Origin: a virus | Virus record (IMG/VR): IMGVR_UViG_3300007734_000749 | Coordinates: 1-64,000 of that record | DNA: 64,000 nucleotides | Reading direction: 5' to 3' (one strand) | Part shown: positions 19,956-30,800 of the stretch, in pieces | Layout: every line of letters begins with the position of its first letter | Numbering within the stretch: position 1 is the stretch's first letter | Notes under the pieces: generated by a model | Told to the model about the DNA's origin: nothing | What the model saw: the letters and a program-made list of their open reading frames with translations, nothing else | Databases searched by the model: none | Made by a program: the position numbers and the translations under genes

Positions 19956-20714
19956 ATGGCTGAAGTAAAAAAGGGAAAAAATTATTTTACTCATGATACT
20001 GAGTTAGCAATATTAGAGTATAATAATTGTGAGGATTACCATGTAAAGAATAAAATATATAATGAAAGAATACATTATGCTTTCTTTAAATTAACAGAAA
20101 ATATAATTCATACTTTTAAATTTTATTATACTGAAGTAGATCATTTGGAGGATCTTCAACATGAAGTTATTACTTTCTTATTATCTAAAATGCATCTTTA
20201 TAATCAAGATAAAGGAAAAGCATATTCTTATTTTGGTACTATTGCTAAGCGTTATCTTATAATTTCTAATACTAAAAACTATAAAAAACGAATAGATACT
20301 CTTTCATTAAGTGATATGGGAGATGGTGGTTTAGATAATGATGATTATATAGATTATAATAAAACCTCAATTTATAATGAACCTATAGGAGATTTAACTG
20401 TTTCTTCTCCAGTTCTTACACCCCCAGACCAAGATGAATTATCTAAATTTATAGATTTATTTGTAGAATATTGTTCTAAAAATATATATGAATTATTCCC
20501 AAAAGAAACAGATGCTCAAATAGCAGATGCTATATTAGAATTATTTAGAAAACGAGATAGTTTAATTATTTTTAATAAAAAAGCTCTTTATATTTATATT
20601 AGAGAAATTATAGATATTAAAACTCCAAAAATAACTAAAATAGCAGTTTATTTACATGAATTATTTAAAAATAAATATGCTTTTTATTTAGAAAACGGAT
20701 ATTTTGAGTCTTAA
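19956..20714 (+). CDS. gp55-like late sigma factor
   Basis: The 252-residue product has a sigma region 2 pattern. Residues about 62-110 read DHLEDLQHEVITFLLSKM, then GKAYSYFGTIAKRYLI and a basic stretch (KNYKKRID). This resembles T4 gp55 and related phage sigma factors. No region 4 helix-turn-helix is evident, so it should recognise only a -10-like element. It is placed at the head of the late block, and ATATTTATAA elements precede many late genes. The C-terminal 100 residues are helical and could contact a co-activator. Confidence 0.75.
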   Translation: MAEVKKGKNYFTHDTELAILEYNNCEDYHVKNKIYNERIHYAFFKLTENIIHTFKFYYTEVDHLEDLQHEVITFLLSKMHLYNQDKGKAYSYFGTIAKRYLIISNTKNYKKRIDTLSLSDMGDGGLDNDDYIDYNKTSIYNEPIGDLTVSSPVLTPPDQDELSKFIDLFVEYCSKNIYELFPKETDAQIADAILELFRKRDSLIIFNKKALYIYIREIIDIKTPKITKIAVYLHELFKNKYAFYLENGYFES

Positions 20715-20722
20715 TTTTACCT

Positions 20723-20732
20723 ATATTTATAA
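20723..20732 (+). promoter_or_regulatory. Late-type promoter element for baseplate genes
   Basis: Exact ATATTTATAA, 9 bases before the start at 20742, directly after the sigma factor gene. Confidence 0.6.
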
Positions 20733-20741
20733 AGAAAAAAT

Positions 20742-21083
20742 ATGGGTTCTTTAGACGAAATAATATTTGGTAAAAAAAGTTTTTCTGATCTTTTAGAAGA
20801 AATATATGATAATCAAAAGAAAAAAGAAAAACAGATTTCTGCACTCATCAGTGAATTAAAACCTCTTGTTAAAGAAATAGGAGATGCTACTTTAATAGTT
20901 CCTTTAATTAAGGAATATCTAGAAATAGGAGTTAAAAATGATGAACAACTCATCAAAATGGCTACTATTATTCAAAGAGCCCTCCAAAATTCTACTTCTA
21001 CAGATAGTTTTAGTATATCTGATGAAGAAAAACAACAACTTCTATCTCAGTTAGACCAACTTAAATCAGAAGGAGATGCTTAA
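20742..21083 (+). CDS. Helical structural protein candidate
   Basis: The 113-residue product is a coiled-coil helical protein (EEIYDNQKKKEKQISALISEL) ending with an acidic serine-rich tail. Its end overlaps the spike gene start by 8 bases, so the two are coupled. Likely a small baseplate or assembly protein by context. Confidence 0.65.
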   Translation: MGSLDEIIFGKKSFSDLLEEIYDNQKKKEKQISALISELKPLVKEIGDATLIVPLIKEYLEIGVKNDEQLIKMATIIQRALQNSTSTDSFSISDEEKQQLLSQLDQLKSEGDA

Positions 21084-22353
21084 ATTTGGTTTACTTAATT
21101 CTATACAACAATCTTCCCCTTCTTCAACTGGTGGAGGTGGAGGTGGTGGACTTATTCCTGCTAGAGTTATAGATATTTTTCTTACTCCTGAAAGTATTAA
21201 AGAATATTATGATGGTGATTTATATAGAAGTATTAATGAAGAAATTACTTTAGGTAGTATAATATTTGCTGATTTAAAAGCTCCAATTGGAGATAACAAT
21301 CAAGGAGGGACCAATGTAGCTAGACCTTTATTTGCTAATATAAAAAACTTCCCATTAAAAAAAGAAGTTGTATTAATTTTAGCAACTACTACTCACGGTT
21401 TAGTAGATACTAATCAACAAACTGCTAGTACTAACGATTTTACTTATTATTATATATCTCCAATTAATATTTGGGGAAATCTTAACCATAATGCTCTTCC
21501 TGAAGAAATTTTCTTCCCCGAAACCCCACCTTCTCTAAATAAAAACTACTCAGATACTGAAAATGGAGACCCAAATCAAGTAAATGATGAATTCCATGAT
21601 ATAGAATTAGGATTATATTTTAAAGAAAAGTCAAATATTCAATCACTACAACCTTTTGAAGGAGATATTATATATGAAGGTAGATTTGGAAATTCATTAA
21701 GATTTAGTAGTACAGTTTTAGGTTCTGAAAATCCTTGGTCTGAATTTCCTGAAAATGGAGATCCAATAACTATATTAAGAAATGGATTTTATGATAATGG
21801 TAAAGAACCATGGGATACAATAACTGAAGATATAAATAAAGATAAATCTAGTATTTATTTAACATCAACTCAAAAAATAAATATTGATGTTTCTAGTAAA
21901 GAATACTCATCATATGCTGCTGGGACTGAACCTATTGCTCCTAAGGATTATACTAAAGAACAAATAATAATTACTTCTAATAGAATCCTTATTAATAGTA
22001 AGGATGATCATACTTTACTAAGTGGAGCTAAATCTATTGGTCTTAGCTCTAAAGGAAGTGTTAATATTGATGCTAAAGATACATTTATAGTAAAATCTCC
22101 TAAAATAATTTTAGGTACAAATGATGAATCCCAAGCTTCTCCATTATTGTTAGGTGATAAAACAATAAATCTTTTATCTAGTCTATTAATAGATATGCAA
22201 ACCCTCTGTACTCAGTTCTCTATTTTAGCTAGCCTCCCTCCAGGAGTACCATTTGTTCCTTTAAATACTGCTGCTATACAAGTTAATACCAATCTTCAAA
22301 AATATCAGGGTCAATTGCAATCTTTACTTTCTAAAATTAGCAAAACTAAATAA
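21076..22353 (+). CDS. Baseplate hub/spike protein (gp5-like)
   Basis: The 425-residue product has a glycine-rich linker (STGGGGGGG), an OB-like region with LQPFEGDIIYEGRFGNSLRF (about residues 190-215), then a beta-rich, repeated ITSNRILINSK and SSKGSVNIDAKDTFIVKSP region. That resembles a gp5 C-terminal beta-helix or needle, followed by a helical C-terminus. No lysozyme domain is present. Context with gp25 and gp6 homologues downstream supports a central spike role. Confidence 0.75.
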   Translation: MLKFGLLNSIQQSSPSSTGGGGGGGLIPARVIDIFLTPESIKEYYDGDLYRSINEEITLGSIIFADLKAPIGDNNQGGTNVARPLFANIKNFPLKKEVVLILATTTHGLVDTNQQTASTNDFTYYYISPINIWGNLNHNALPEEIFFPETPPSLNKNYSDTENGDPNQVNDEFHDIELGLYFKEKSNIQSLQPFEGDIIYEGRFGNSLRFSSTVLGSENPWSEFPENGDPITILRNGFYDNGKEPWDTITEDINKDKSSIYLTSTQKINIDVSSKEYSSYAAGTEPIAPKDYTKEQIIITSNRILINSKDDHTLLSGAKSIGLSSKGSVNIDAKDTFIVKSPKIILGTNDESQASPLLLGDKTINLLSSLLIDMQTLCTQFSILASLPPGVPFVPLNTAAIQVNTNLQKYQGQLQSLLSKISKTK

Positions 22354-22355
22354 TT

Positions 22356-23663
22356 ATGGCTGAAGATTTAAAAAAAATTGTAGGAGAAAAAGTTTTAAAA
22401 GCTCAAGAAGCAGCAGCTAAAGCAGCTGAAGTCGCAGCTAAAATTGAAGCTGCAAAGGCTAAAGCCGCTGCTGTTGCCGCGGCTGCTTTAAAAGCTAAAG
22501 AAACTGTTGCTAAAATTAAAGCCGCTAAACAACAAGCAAAATCCCAAGGTTTAAAATCCAGCATACCACCAGGTTTAGGAGGATTAATAGTATCAGTTTT
22601 AAAACAAGTAATTGTTTCTTTAAATTTACAAGAAAAAGCTATAAATAGAATTATTGCTGATTTAGAAGAATCCTGTCCTAATAAAGAAAAATTACAAGAA
22701 CTTATAGAAAAAAAGAATAAGGTCCAAGAAGTTTTAACAGAAGTAACTCAAGCTATTTCTAGTGTTAACAAAACTGGGGCTACAATATCTACCATATTAG
22801 GGGTTTTAGATACTGTAATAACAGTCCTTAAACTCCTCCCCTTCCCAGTGGCTATTCCTCCAGGTATAGGTGTTCCTGCAAATATTATTACTTTAATTGG
22901 AGATGGTATTAGAACAGCAGATAAAGAACTTGATAAATTAAAAGGTATTGTAGATGGTATAGTAGGAGGTATTGGAGTTATAAAATCTACCGTAGAAAGT
23001 TTATTAGAATATGTAAGTTTATTAGACCAAGCTATTGAATTGTGTGCTTCAAAAATTGCAGTTGAAGAAGCAAATTCCCCAGAAGAAGCCCAAGCTATAA
23101 TTTCTGAATTTGTCAATAAGATAAATTCATTTAGTTTCCCATCTCTAGATACCTCAATACTTCCTCCAGTAATAGGAGCAGCAAGAATTGCTTCTACAGA
23201 TATAAATGGAGGAGTAAATGGACTTGAAATTTTAAATAAAGGTGCTAATTATAATCCTTCAAAATTACTTTCTCTTACTAAAGGAAATAATTCTTCATCA
23301 TTAATTAAAATTACTGTTGATAATAAAGGATCTATAAAAGGATTTTCTATTTCAACTGCTGGTAATAATTATAGCGTTGGTGATATAGTATCTATAAATC
23401 CTACAAATACCTCTATTTCCCCAATAGAAATATCACTACCAATAATGTATAAAGGATTTGAAATTAATATAGAAAATAATCCTATAGAAACTCTTTCTAC
23501 TATACCTAGAAGAAGACCTATTGCTTTTAATCCTACTACTAATATAGAAATTATTGGGGATTATTCATTTAGTTCTAATGCTCAAATATTAATTGATACT
23601 ATGAAATTTGCTATTGATGATTATTTAAACGACTTTACACCATCATCAAACAATCCACAATAA
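22356..23663 (+). CDS. Alanine/lysine-rich virion protein
   Basis: The 435-residue product has an N-terminal alanine/lysine-rich coiled coil (residues 1-65). A hydrophobic helical middle follows (about 110-235, with GIGVPANIITLIGDGI). The C-terminal beta module has two related units: GLEILNKGANYNPSKLL and GFSISTAGNNYSVGDIVSI. The G-x-GxxY unit is common in phage structural proteins. Probably a baseplate or tail-tip component; possibly a tape-measure-like or hub protein, but it is short for the former. Confidence 0.65.
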   Translation: MAEDLKKIVGEKVLKAQEAAAKAAEVAAKIEAAKAKAAAVAAAALKAKETVAKIKAAKQQAKSQGLKSSIPPGLGGLIVSVLKQVIVSLNLQEKAINRIIADLEESCPNKEKLQELIEKKNKVQEVLTEVTQAISSVNKTGATISTILGVLDTVITVLKLLPFPVAIPPGIGVPANIITLIGDGIRTADKELDKLKGIVDGIVGGIGVIKSTVESLLEYVSLLDQAIELCASKIAVEEANSPEEAQAIISEFVNKINSFSFPSLDTSILPPVIGAARIASTDINGGVNGLEILNKGANYNPSKLLSLTKGNNSSSLIKITVDNKGSIKGFSISTAGNNYSVGDIVSINPTNTSISPIEISLPIMYKGFEINIENNPIETLSTIPRRRPIAFNPTTNIEIIGDYSFSSNAQILIDTMKFAIDDYLNDFTPSSNNPQ

Positions 23664-23678
23664 AAATTTATTAATAAA

Positions 23679-23688
23679 ATATTTATAA
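23679..23688 (+). promoter_or_regulatory. Late-type promoter element very close to a start codon
   Basis: Exact ATATTTATAA only 3 bases before ATG. If it is a -10-like element the transcript would start within or after the ATG, or use a downstream start; alternatively it is carried here for another reason. Confidence 0.45.
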
Positions 23689-23691
23689 CCG

Positions 23692-24042
23692 ATGAAAACC
23701 GATATTTTAAAAAAATTAATTAAAGAAGCAGTACGAGAAGCTATTCAAGATGAATTAAAAGACATACTTCTTGAAGCAGTACGTGCTCCTAAAACTGTAG
23801 TTTCTGAGAATACTAATCCTTTAGCTTTTAATATAAAAACTACATCAAATAATCTCAACCCAGATATTAAACGTAATTTAAGAACCATGATTGGAGGAGA
23901 ATTTGATACTATGGTTACAGCTAATTCATCACATGTCCAACCAACTTATACCCCACCTCCTATTAATACTGCGGGTGAAGGTTCTTCCCTCCCAGCAGGC
24001 GAAGTAAATCTAGATCAAATTCTAGGATTAATGAATAGATAA
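23692..24042 (+). CDS. Small virion protein with IKEAVREAI helix
   Basis: The 116-residue product begins MKTDILKKLIKEAVREAIQD, an amphipathic helix with I-K-E, like other proteins suspected to be packaged. The rest is polar, proline- and threonine-rich. Its last base is the first base of the gp25-like start codon (TAATGG). Might be a baseplate assembly factor or internal protein. Confidence 0.65.
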   Translation: MKTDILKKLIKEAVREAIQDELKDILLEAVRAPKTVVSENTNPLAFNIKTTSNNLNPDIKRNLRTMIGGEFDTMVTANSSHVQPTYTPPPINTAGEGSSLPAGEVNLDQILGLMNR

Positions 24043-24443
24043 TGGCTATTATTATACAAAATAAATTTGCTTTAGATTCTTTAGGATATAAAACTATAGG
24101 ATTTGCTTTTCCTATTAGTTCTGGGGGAGTATTTCCTCCTACGTACACTGTAAAGGAACAACTTAGATATAATCTAATAAATTATCTAATGACCAACCCT
24201 GGAGAATCATACCTCAACCCAGATTTTGGAGCAGGATTACCCAAATTTATTTTTGAACAAATTAATACTCAAAATCTTGAATCTATTAAAACTATAATTC
24301 AAAATAAAATTACTGTTGCTTTTCCTAGTATTAAAGTACAACAAGTAGATGTTTATGGAAATGAAAATTATAGTCAAATAAGAATAGTTATTACGTATAA
24401 TATTTTAAATTTTGGTAATGACCAAATAACTTTACAATTTTAA
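24042..24443 (+). CDS. Baseplate wedge protein gp25-like
   Basis: The 133-residue product matches the GPW/gp25 family: a VKEQLRYNLINYLMTNPGE helix, the LNPDFGAGL signature (residues 59-67), and a C-terminal beta pair with IRIVITYNI. gp25 is a conserved component of contractile-tail baseplate wedges. It lies immediately before the baseplate-J protein, as in many myoviruses. Confidence 0.9.
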   Translation: MAIIIQNKFALDSLGYKTIGFAFPISSGGVFPPTYTVKEQLRYNLINYLMTNPGESYLNPDFGAGLPKFIFEQINTQNLESIKTIIQNKITVAFPSIKVQQVDVYGNENYSQIRIVITYNILNFGNDQITLQF

Positions 24444-24449
24444 TTTATA

Positions 24450-26315
24450 ATGGCATCTAATACACCTCAAATAAACTATTTTTCTAGAGATTTTGAAACT
24501 CTAAAAAACTCATTAGTTAATTACGCTAGAACATATTTTCCTAATACCTATAATGATTTTAGCCCCTCATCTACAGGTATGATGTTTATTAATATGGCTG
24601 CTTATGTAGGTGATATCTTGTCATTTTATTTAGATAATCAAGTTCAAGAAACCTTTATACAGTATGCTAAGCAAGAAGAAAATATATATGCTTTAGCTTA
24701 TCTTTTAGGTTATAAACCAAAAGTAGCCACCCCAGCTGTTACTACTATTGATTTTTACCAACAACTCCCGGCCATTGCTTCAGGAAGTATTCAAGTCCCT
24801 GATTACTCATATGCATTAACTATTCCTCAGGGAACTGTTGTTTCTACTGCTTTTGGTGTTTCTACTAATTTTAATACTTTAAATAAAGTAGATTTTTCTT
24901 TTAGTAGTTCTTTAGATCCTACTGAAATTACTGTTTACACAGTAAGTAACGGGGTTCCTACCTACTTTCTAGCTAAAAAATCAGTTCAAGCTGTTGAAGG
25001 TACTATTAAAACTAAATCATTTTCATTTGGTGGAGCACAAGAATTTCCTACTGTTTTAATTACTGATACTAATATAGTTAATATTCAATCTTGCACTGAT
25101 ACTGGAGGAAATGTTTGGTATGAAGTAGATAATCTTGCTCAAGATTTTATATATGATATTAAAGCTAATACATCTACTAATGACCCTAATAGTATTCCCA
25201 CTGATACATCAGATACACCAAATCTTCTTCAATTAAAAAAAGTAGAACGTAGATTTGCTACTAGATTTATTAATAATACTACATTAGAAATTCAATTTGG
25301 AAATGGTGGAACAAATAATACTACTGAAGAAATTATTCCTAATCCTGATAATGTAGGATTAGGACTTACAATTGGACAAAGTAAACTTACAACTGCTTTT
25401 TCTCCTACTAATTTTATATTTTCAAACACATACGGTATATCTCCATCTAATACTATTTTAAACTTTAGATATTTAACCTCAAACGGCACTTCAGGAAATG
25501 TATCCGTAAATTCTCTTACTCAATTTAGTAAAGCTTCTCTCACATTTAAAACCATAGGATTAGACTCATCTCTATCCAACATAATAGTTAATTCAGTTAC
25601 AGCTACTAACCCATCTGCAGCTTCTGGGGGAGGAGATGGTGATACATTAAATGAAATAAAACAAAATTCTTTAGGTAATTTTCAATCTCAACTTAGAGCT
25701 GTTACACCTGAAGATTATATTATTAGAGCCTACAGCCTTCCTGCTGAATTAGGGACTATATCTAAAGCTTTTGTAACATCTGAAAAATTAACTACTTTAC
25801 AACAAGGAGAAACTCCTTCTATATTAAATTTATATATTTTAAGTAAAAATAGACAAGGTAATTTTACTATTGCTAATGATAGTTTAAAAAGAAATCTTAA
25901 AACATACTTATCGCAATATAGAAGTATTAGTGATACTATTAAAATTAAAGATGCATTTATTATTAATATAGGAATTAATTTTGATATAGTAGTTAGACCT
26001 AATAGTGTAGGAGATACTGTTTTAGCTTCATGTATAAATACTTTAAATAAAATATTTTTTAATGATAATTGGCAAATTAATCAACCTATTCTTTTAGGAG
26101 ATATATATAGTGCTTTAGATGCAATAGAAGGAGTCCAAACAGTTAAAAATGTACAAATAGTAAATTTAACCTCAAATGATGGGGATTATAGTCAATACGC
26201 ATATGATACTCAAGGAGCTACTATTAATAGAATTGTTTACCCATCAGTAGATCCTATGATTTTTGAAGTTAAATATCCTAATATTGATATAAAAGGAAGA
26301 ATAGTTCCATATTAA
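24450..26315 (+). CDS. Baseplate wedge protein gp6/baseplate J-like
   Basis: The 621-residue product starts with INYFSRDFETLKNSLVNYAR and SSTGMMFINMAAYVGDILSFYLD, a hallmark of gp6/baseplate-J proteins. The central part has TPEDYIIRAYSLPAELGTISKA, and the end a QPILLGDIYSALDAIEGVQTV segment typical of the J-family C-terminus. With gp25 it would form the inner baseplate wedge. Confidence 0.85.
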   Translation: MASNTPQINYFSRDFETLKNSLVNYARTYFPNTYNDFSPSSTGMMFINMAAYVGDILSFYLDNQVQETFIQYAKQEENIYALAYLLGYKPKVATPAVTTIDFYQQLPAIASGSIQVPDYSYALTIPQGTVVSTAFGVSTNFNTLNKVDFSFSSSLDPTEITVYTVSNGVPTYFLAKKSVQAVEGTIKTKSFSFGGAQEFPTVLITDTNIVNIQSCTDTGGNVWYEVDNLAQDFIYDIKANTSTNDPNSIPTDTSDTPNLLQLKKVERRFATRFINNTTLEIQFGNGGTNNTTEEIIPNPDNVGLGLTIGQSKLTTAFSPTNFIFSNTYGISPSNTILNFRYLTSNGTSGNVSVNSLTQFSKASLTFKTIGLDSSLSNIIVNSVTATNPSAASGGGDGDTLNEIKQNSLGNFQSQLRAVTPEDYIIRAYSLPAELGTISKAFVTSEKLTTLQQGETPSILNLYILSKNRQGNFTIANDSLKRNLKTYLSQYRSISDTIKIKDAFIINIGINFDIVVRPNSVGDTVLASCINTLNKIFFNDNWQINQPILLGDIYSALDAIEGVQTVKNVQIVNLTSNDGDYSQYAYDTQGATINRIVYPSVDPMIFEVKYPNIDIKGRIVPY

Positions 26316-26332
26316 TAAAAAAATAACTACCA

Positions 26333-27466
26333 ATGGCAATATATAAAATATTCCCCACTAAAGATACAACCATTTATTCCGCATACCCTAACCTTAATAC
26401 AGGTCTGGACTCTCTTTTAGAAACATCTACCACTACAGTAGCACAATCTGGGTTTAATCCTCAAGTATCAAGAACTCTCATTCAATTTGATACTACTGAA
26501 ATGAATAATATTGTAACCAATACAATCTCAGGAAGTTCATTTTTGGTATATTTAAAACTATTTCAAGCCCAAATTTTTGGACTTTATGGTGATTCATCTG
26601 TTGAAGTTTACCCTATATATAACTCTTGGAATATGGGTACTGGAAAATACCCAGATAATCCTATAACTACTAATGGAGCTAGTTGGACTTGGTCAGATCT
26701 TTCAGGCTCAACAGCATGGACAACAGGAGGATTTCCTAGTTATGTTACTGCTTCATTTCCTTCAACTAATGCTGGTGGTGGGACTTGGTATACTGGATCT
26801 TCCAATAGTACTGTATTACCAATATATTCAACTCAAAGTTTCTCTTATTATTCTAATTTAGATTTAGAATTAAATGTTACTAATATAGTAAAAGCATGGA
26901 ATAGTGGAAGTATCAATAATAATGGTTTTATATTAAAACAACCTACATCTAAAGAATTTTTAGATAATAATCAATCTCAAACTGAATTAAAATATTACTC
27001 TCGAGATACTAATACTATTTATCCTCCTATTTTAGAATTTCGTTGGAGAGATTATAATTTTAATACTGGATCTTCTACTAATACTATTATTAATACTGAT
27101 CAATTGTCTATTAGTAATCCAAATAATTTAAAAGCATTTTATAGTGGAAGTATCCAACGTTTTAGATTAAATGTGAGACCTCAATATCCTATTAGAGTAT
27201 TCCAAACTTCTTCTTTATATACTACTAATTATTATTTGCCAACTTCTTCTTATTATGCTATTAAAGATTTACAAACCAATGAATATGTAATTAATTTTGA
27301 CTCAAACTACACCCAAATAAGTGCAGATGATCAAAGTAATTATTTTGATATTTATATGAGTGGTCTTCAACCTGAAAGATATTATACTGTATTAGTTAAA
27401 ACTACTATAAATGGTTCTACTATAATATATGATCAAAACATTAACTTTAAAGTTATTAATGGGTAA
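26333..27466 (+). CDS. DNRLRE-like virion protein
   Basis: The 377-residue product begins MAIYKIFPTKDTTIYSAYPN, then LNTGLDSLLETSTT, RTLIQFDTTEM and later ELNVTNIVKAWNSG. These are the beta-strand markers of DNRLRE-type jelly-roll domains found in cell-surface and phage tail proteins. The C-terminal 120 residues are a separate beta-rich domain. Probably a baseplate or fibre-attachment protein. The next gene starts at its stop (TAATGG). Confidence 0.7.
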   Translation: MAIYKIFPTKDTTIYSAYPNLNTGLDSLLETSTTTVAQSGFNPQVSRTLIQFDTTEMNNIVTNTISGSSFLVYLKLFQAQIFGLYGDSSVEVYPIYNSWNMGTGKYPDNPITTNGASWTWSDLSGSTAWTTGGFPSYVTASFPSTNAGGGTWYTGSSNSTVLPIYSTQSFSYYSNLDLELNVTNIVKAWNSGSINNNGFILKQPTSKEFLDNNQSQTELKYYSRDTNTIYPPILEFRWRDYNFNTGSSTNTIINTDQLSISNPNNLKAFYSGSIQRFRLNVRPQYPIRVFQTSSLYTTNYYLPTSSYYAIKDLQTNEYVINFDSNYTQISADDQSNYFDIYMSGLQPERYYTVLVKTTINGSTIIYDQNINFKVING

Positions 27467-27861
27467 TGGAAAATATAATTTTAAATAAACAAGTATTTGA
27501 AAAAACTCAATTTTTAAATACTGTAAATACTACTTTCACACAACTCACTAGTTCTCAAGCTATTCCTACGGGACCTGCTATGGTTGAAGCTACAGTAGAT
27601 GGTTTTTTTACTTTATATGAAGATTTATTTTTTGATATACCTAAATTTGGAGACTTAAATTCTCATCAATATCTTGTTTCTACTAGTGATAACTATATTG
27701 GAGGTGCTAGTGTTAATGATAGTATACAAGTTTTATTAGATGAAATTGCTAATTTAAGAACAGCATTATTAGATGCTAATAGAACTATTACTGATCTTCA
27801 AATCCAAGTAGGTATAAGCCAACAAGGAATAAACCCAAACTTATTTTTATCAAATGGATAA
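27466..27861 (+). CDS. Small virion protein with C-terminal coiled coil
   Basis: The 131-residue product starts MENIILNKQVFEKTQFLNTV and ends with a coiled coil (LLDEIANLRTALLDANRTI). Its position between two large tail proteins and end-to-start overlap with the previous gene suggest a baseplate or fibre trimerisation component. No family named. Confidence 0.65.
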   Translation: MENIILNKQVFEKTQFLNTVNTTFTQLTSSQAIPTGPAMVEATVDGFFTLYEDLFFDIPKFGDLNSHQYLVSTSDNYIGGASVNDSIQVLLDEIANLRTALLDANRTITDLQIQVGISQQGINPNLFLSNG

Positions 27862-27886
27862 AAAAACATTTTAATTTTATCACTCA

Positions 27887-30800
27887 ATGAATCTATACCC
27901 ATCAGCATCTATAGAAATATTAGATCCTAAAACATTAAATGCTCCTGTATTTACTGATAAAGATTTTGCTGTTATACCTAATTTTATATTTACTGGATCT
28001 TTTGATCCTGTAGAAAACAGAGTAGAATTTTTTGTTTATTCTGAAGATAATACTTTACTATATTCTGATAGTAATTTTAATGATTGGTCTAATGTTTTAG
28101 ATCCATTGTTGATTTCTCAAGGAATTTCAACTCTTAATATAGATCCTATAAAAAATGTAGCTGATGTAGGAATTACTGAAGGAAAAGTTAAAGTATTATA
28201 TAACTTTATTTCTGATGAATTAGGTTCTTCTCAAGATAATCCATTTTTTCTTAAGGAAATTTCTGGTGATAGAACCGAACTAAGACTCCAAACAAATTTT
28301 ACTTCAGACAGTACTCTTCAAGTTTTATTTGATGAATTTAAAACTAGAATTTCTTCAGAAGATTATTTTGATGAATTTTATTTAAGTTTTGGAGAAAATA
28401 GATATACTATAGGTACTAATATATTATTAGAGAATAATAATGGTTTAATTACTTTATTAGTCAAATTATATGAACCTTTATCTCCTATATATTCATTACA
28501 AGATATAGTATGGATTACTACTAAAGTTGGAGAATCATCTGCTTACAAAATTGATTTCCCCATTGTTCCTTTAGTTGTAGATAATTTAGTTTACTTAAAA
28601 GGCCCTAATATAAGTTTAGATTTAAATGATCAAACTTCTCTTACTACCCCATATAGAAACTATTTAACATTACTATCTTCTTCTCTCACCAGCTCATATC
28701 AACATATACAAAATCTACTCCAACAAAATGGAGTCCAACTTACCCCAGATTACACTGATTTTTCAAATTTTATTTTCTTTTCATCTGCATATAGAAGAAT
28801 TTCTAATTTTTATACTAAAGTATCTCAAATTGAATCATATACTAATGATTTAGCTATTACTAATTCTATTACTGGATCTGCGTCTCAATCTTTTTCTGTA
28901 TCTGCTAGTAGAGCTACCATACAAAATCAAATAGATGAAATTATAACTAATTTTGATGGGTATGAAAAATATCTTTATTTTGAATCAAGTTCATACACAT
29001 ATCCAAAATCAAACTCAACCTATCCTTACACATTATACTCCACAGGTAGCACGCAAACTTTAACATGGTTAGGAAGTTATATAGAAACAGATACATACTA
29101 TGGAGGACAACTATATTCTGCTTCTATCTATGATCTAGAGAATCCTAATAATCTATATCAATCTATACCTGAATTTTTAAAAAATGATCCATTAAATACC
29201 CCTTATTTTCTTTTTATAGAAATGATGGGTCAATTTTTTGATAATGCATGGGCATATACTGATGCTATATCAGATAAATTAAAAGCAGATAATAGAATAA
29301 ATTATGGTGTATCTAAAGATTTAGTTTCCACTGTATTGCAATCTTTTGGCCATAAAATCTACACCAACCAATTTACAGCTAATGATTTATATACTTCATT
29401 ATTAGGTATTACTCCTCAAGGTAATCTCCAATTATTTCCTAATACTACTAGTAGTCTCCCTATAATCAATTCTGGTATAGAATATATTAAAACGTATGTT
29501 ACTGCATCTCTCCAATCTGGGTCTCGTATTCCATTAGGTGAAGCTAATGAGCGTTTATATAAAAGAATATATCATAATTTACCATATTTAGTTAAAAAGA
29601 AAGGTACATTAGAAGCACTAAAACTTATTAGAAATATATATGGTATTCCAAGTACTATTTTAAGATTCAATGAATTTGGAGGAAGAGATGCACAATCTAC
29701 TAAATATGATTATTTTAATGATAAATTTAATTATGCTTTTGGTACTAATAAAAGTGCATCCATTATTATACCTTGGAATACATTAAATAGAGAATTCGGA
29801 CAAATTGCTCCTCCATGTATCCAGTTTAGATTCAAAACAGCAGGAATACCTTCTGGAAGTTTATCTCAGTCTTTATTTATAAAAACATCATCCCCATCTT
29901 CTAATTCTACTGATTTTAAAACTAAATGGGACATGGGGTTATTCCTATTTTATACAGGCTCTGGTCTTACCTCAGGCTCATATTCAGGATCAGTTGTAGA
30001 TCCATATAATCAATACGGTACCCTAAGATTTTATATTTCAGGATCTTCTGCAGGAGGAGGTATTACTACTTATAAATCATCATCAGATATATATCTTCCA
30101 TTTTTTGATGGAGGATGGTGGAATGTAATGTTACAACGAAATACAGTATCTGATAATCCTGCAACTACAATCACATATTCATTATATGCTGCTAATAAAA
30201 TATATGATGAAAATGAAGGATATACTTTAGGATATATAGGATCAGCCTCATTTACTAATAATGAACAACGTGTCAATGAAGCTTGGTCTAATTCCTCATC
30301 ATATGTTATTGCTGACTGGACTGCAAACTTCCCCCCAGGGATATATTTGGGAGGATTTATTTCAGGTTCTTTAGGAAGAGGGGGAGATATAATTACAAAA
30401 CCTAGAAATTTATTTACAGGCTCATTTCAAGAATTTAGATATTATGCTTCCCCTTTATCTACATCTTCTTTTTATGATTATGTAATGAATCCCCAATCTA
30501 TAAATGCATACACTACTTCAGGCTCAGTACTAGTTAGTGGATCAAGTTATAGAACATTAGCATTTAGAGCAGATTTAGGAAGTGAATTAACTACTTTTCC
30601 ACTTGTTGGCACTTCAGATTATAATGATTCCTCAAATCTTTTTAGTATTCATCCTGCTAAATCAGGATCTTTTCCTACATCTTCATTTAGTTCTTCATAT
30701 TTAGCCCAATCTTTTTATAAAATTCAATACTTTAATACAAACATATTTGCTATAGTTCCTTCTATTTTTAGCTCTTCCTTTATTAAAGATAATATAGAAA

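Noticed and set aside
22748-23116. 122-codon minus-strand frame
   Set aside because: Antisense to a low-complexity helical region of the virion protein at 22356.
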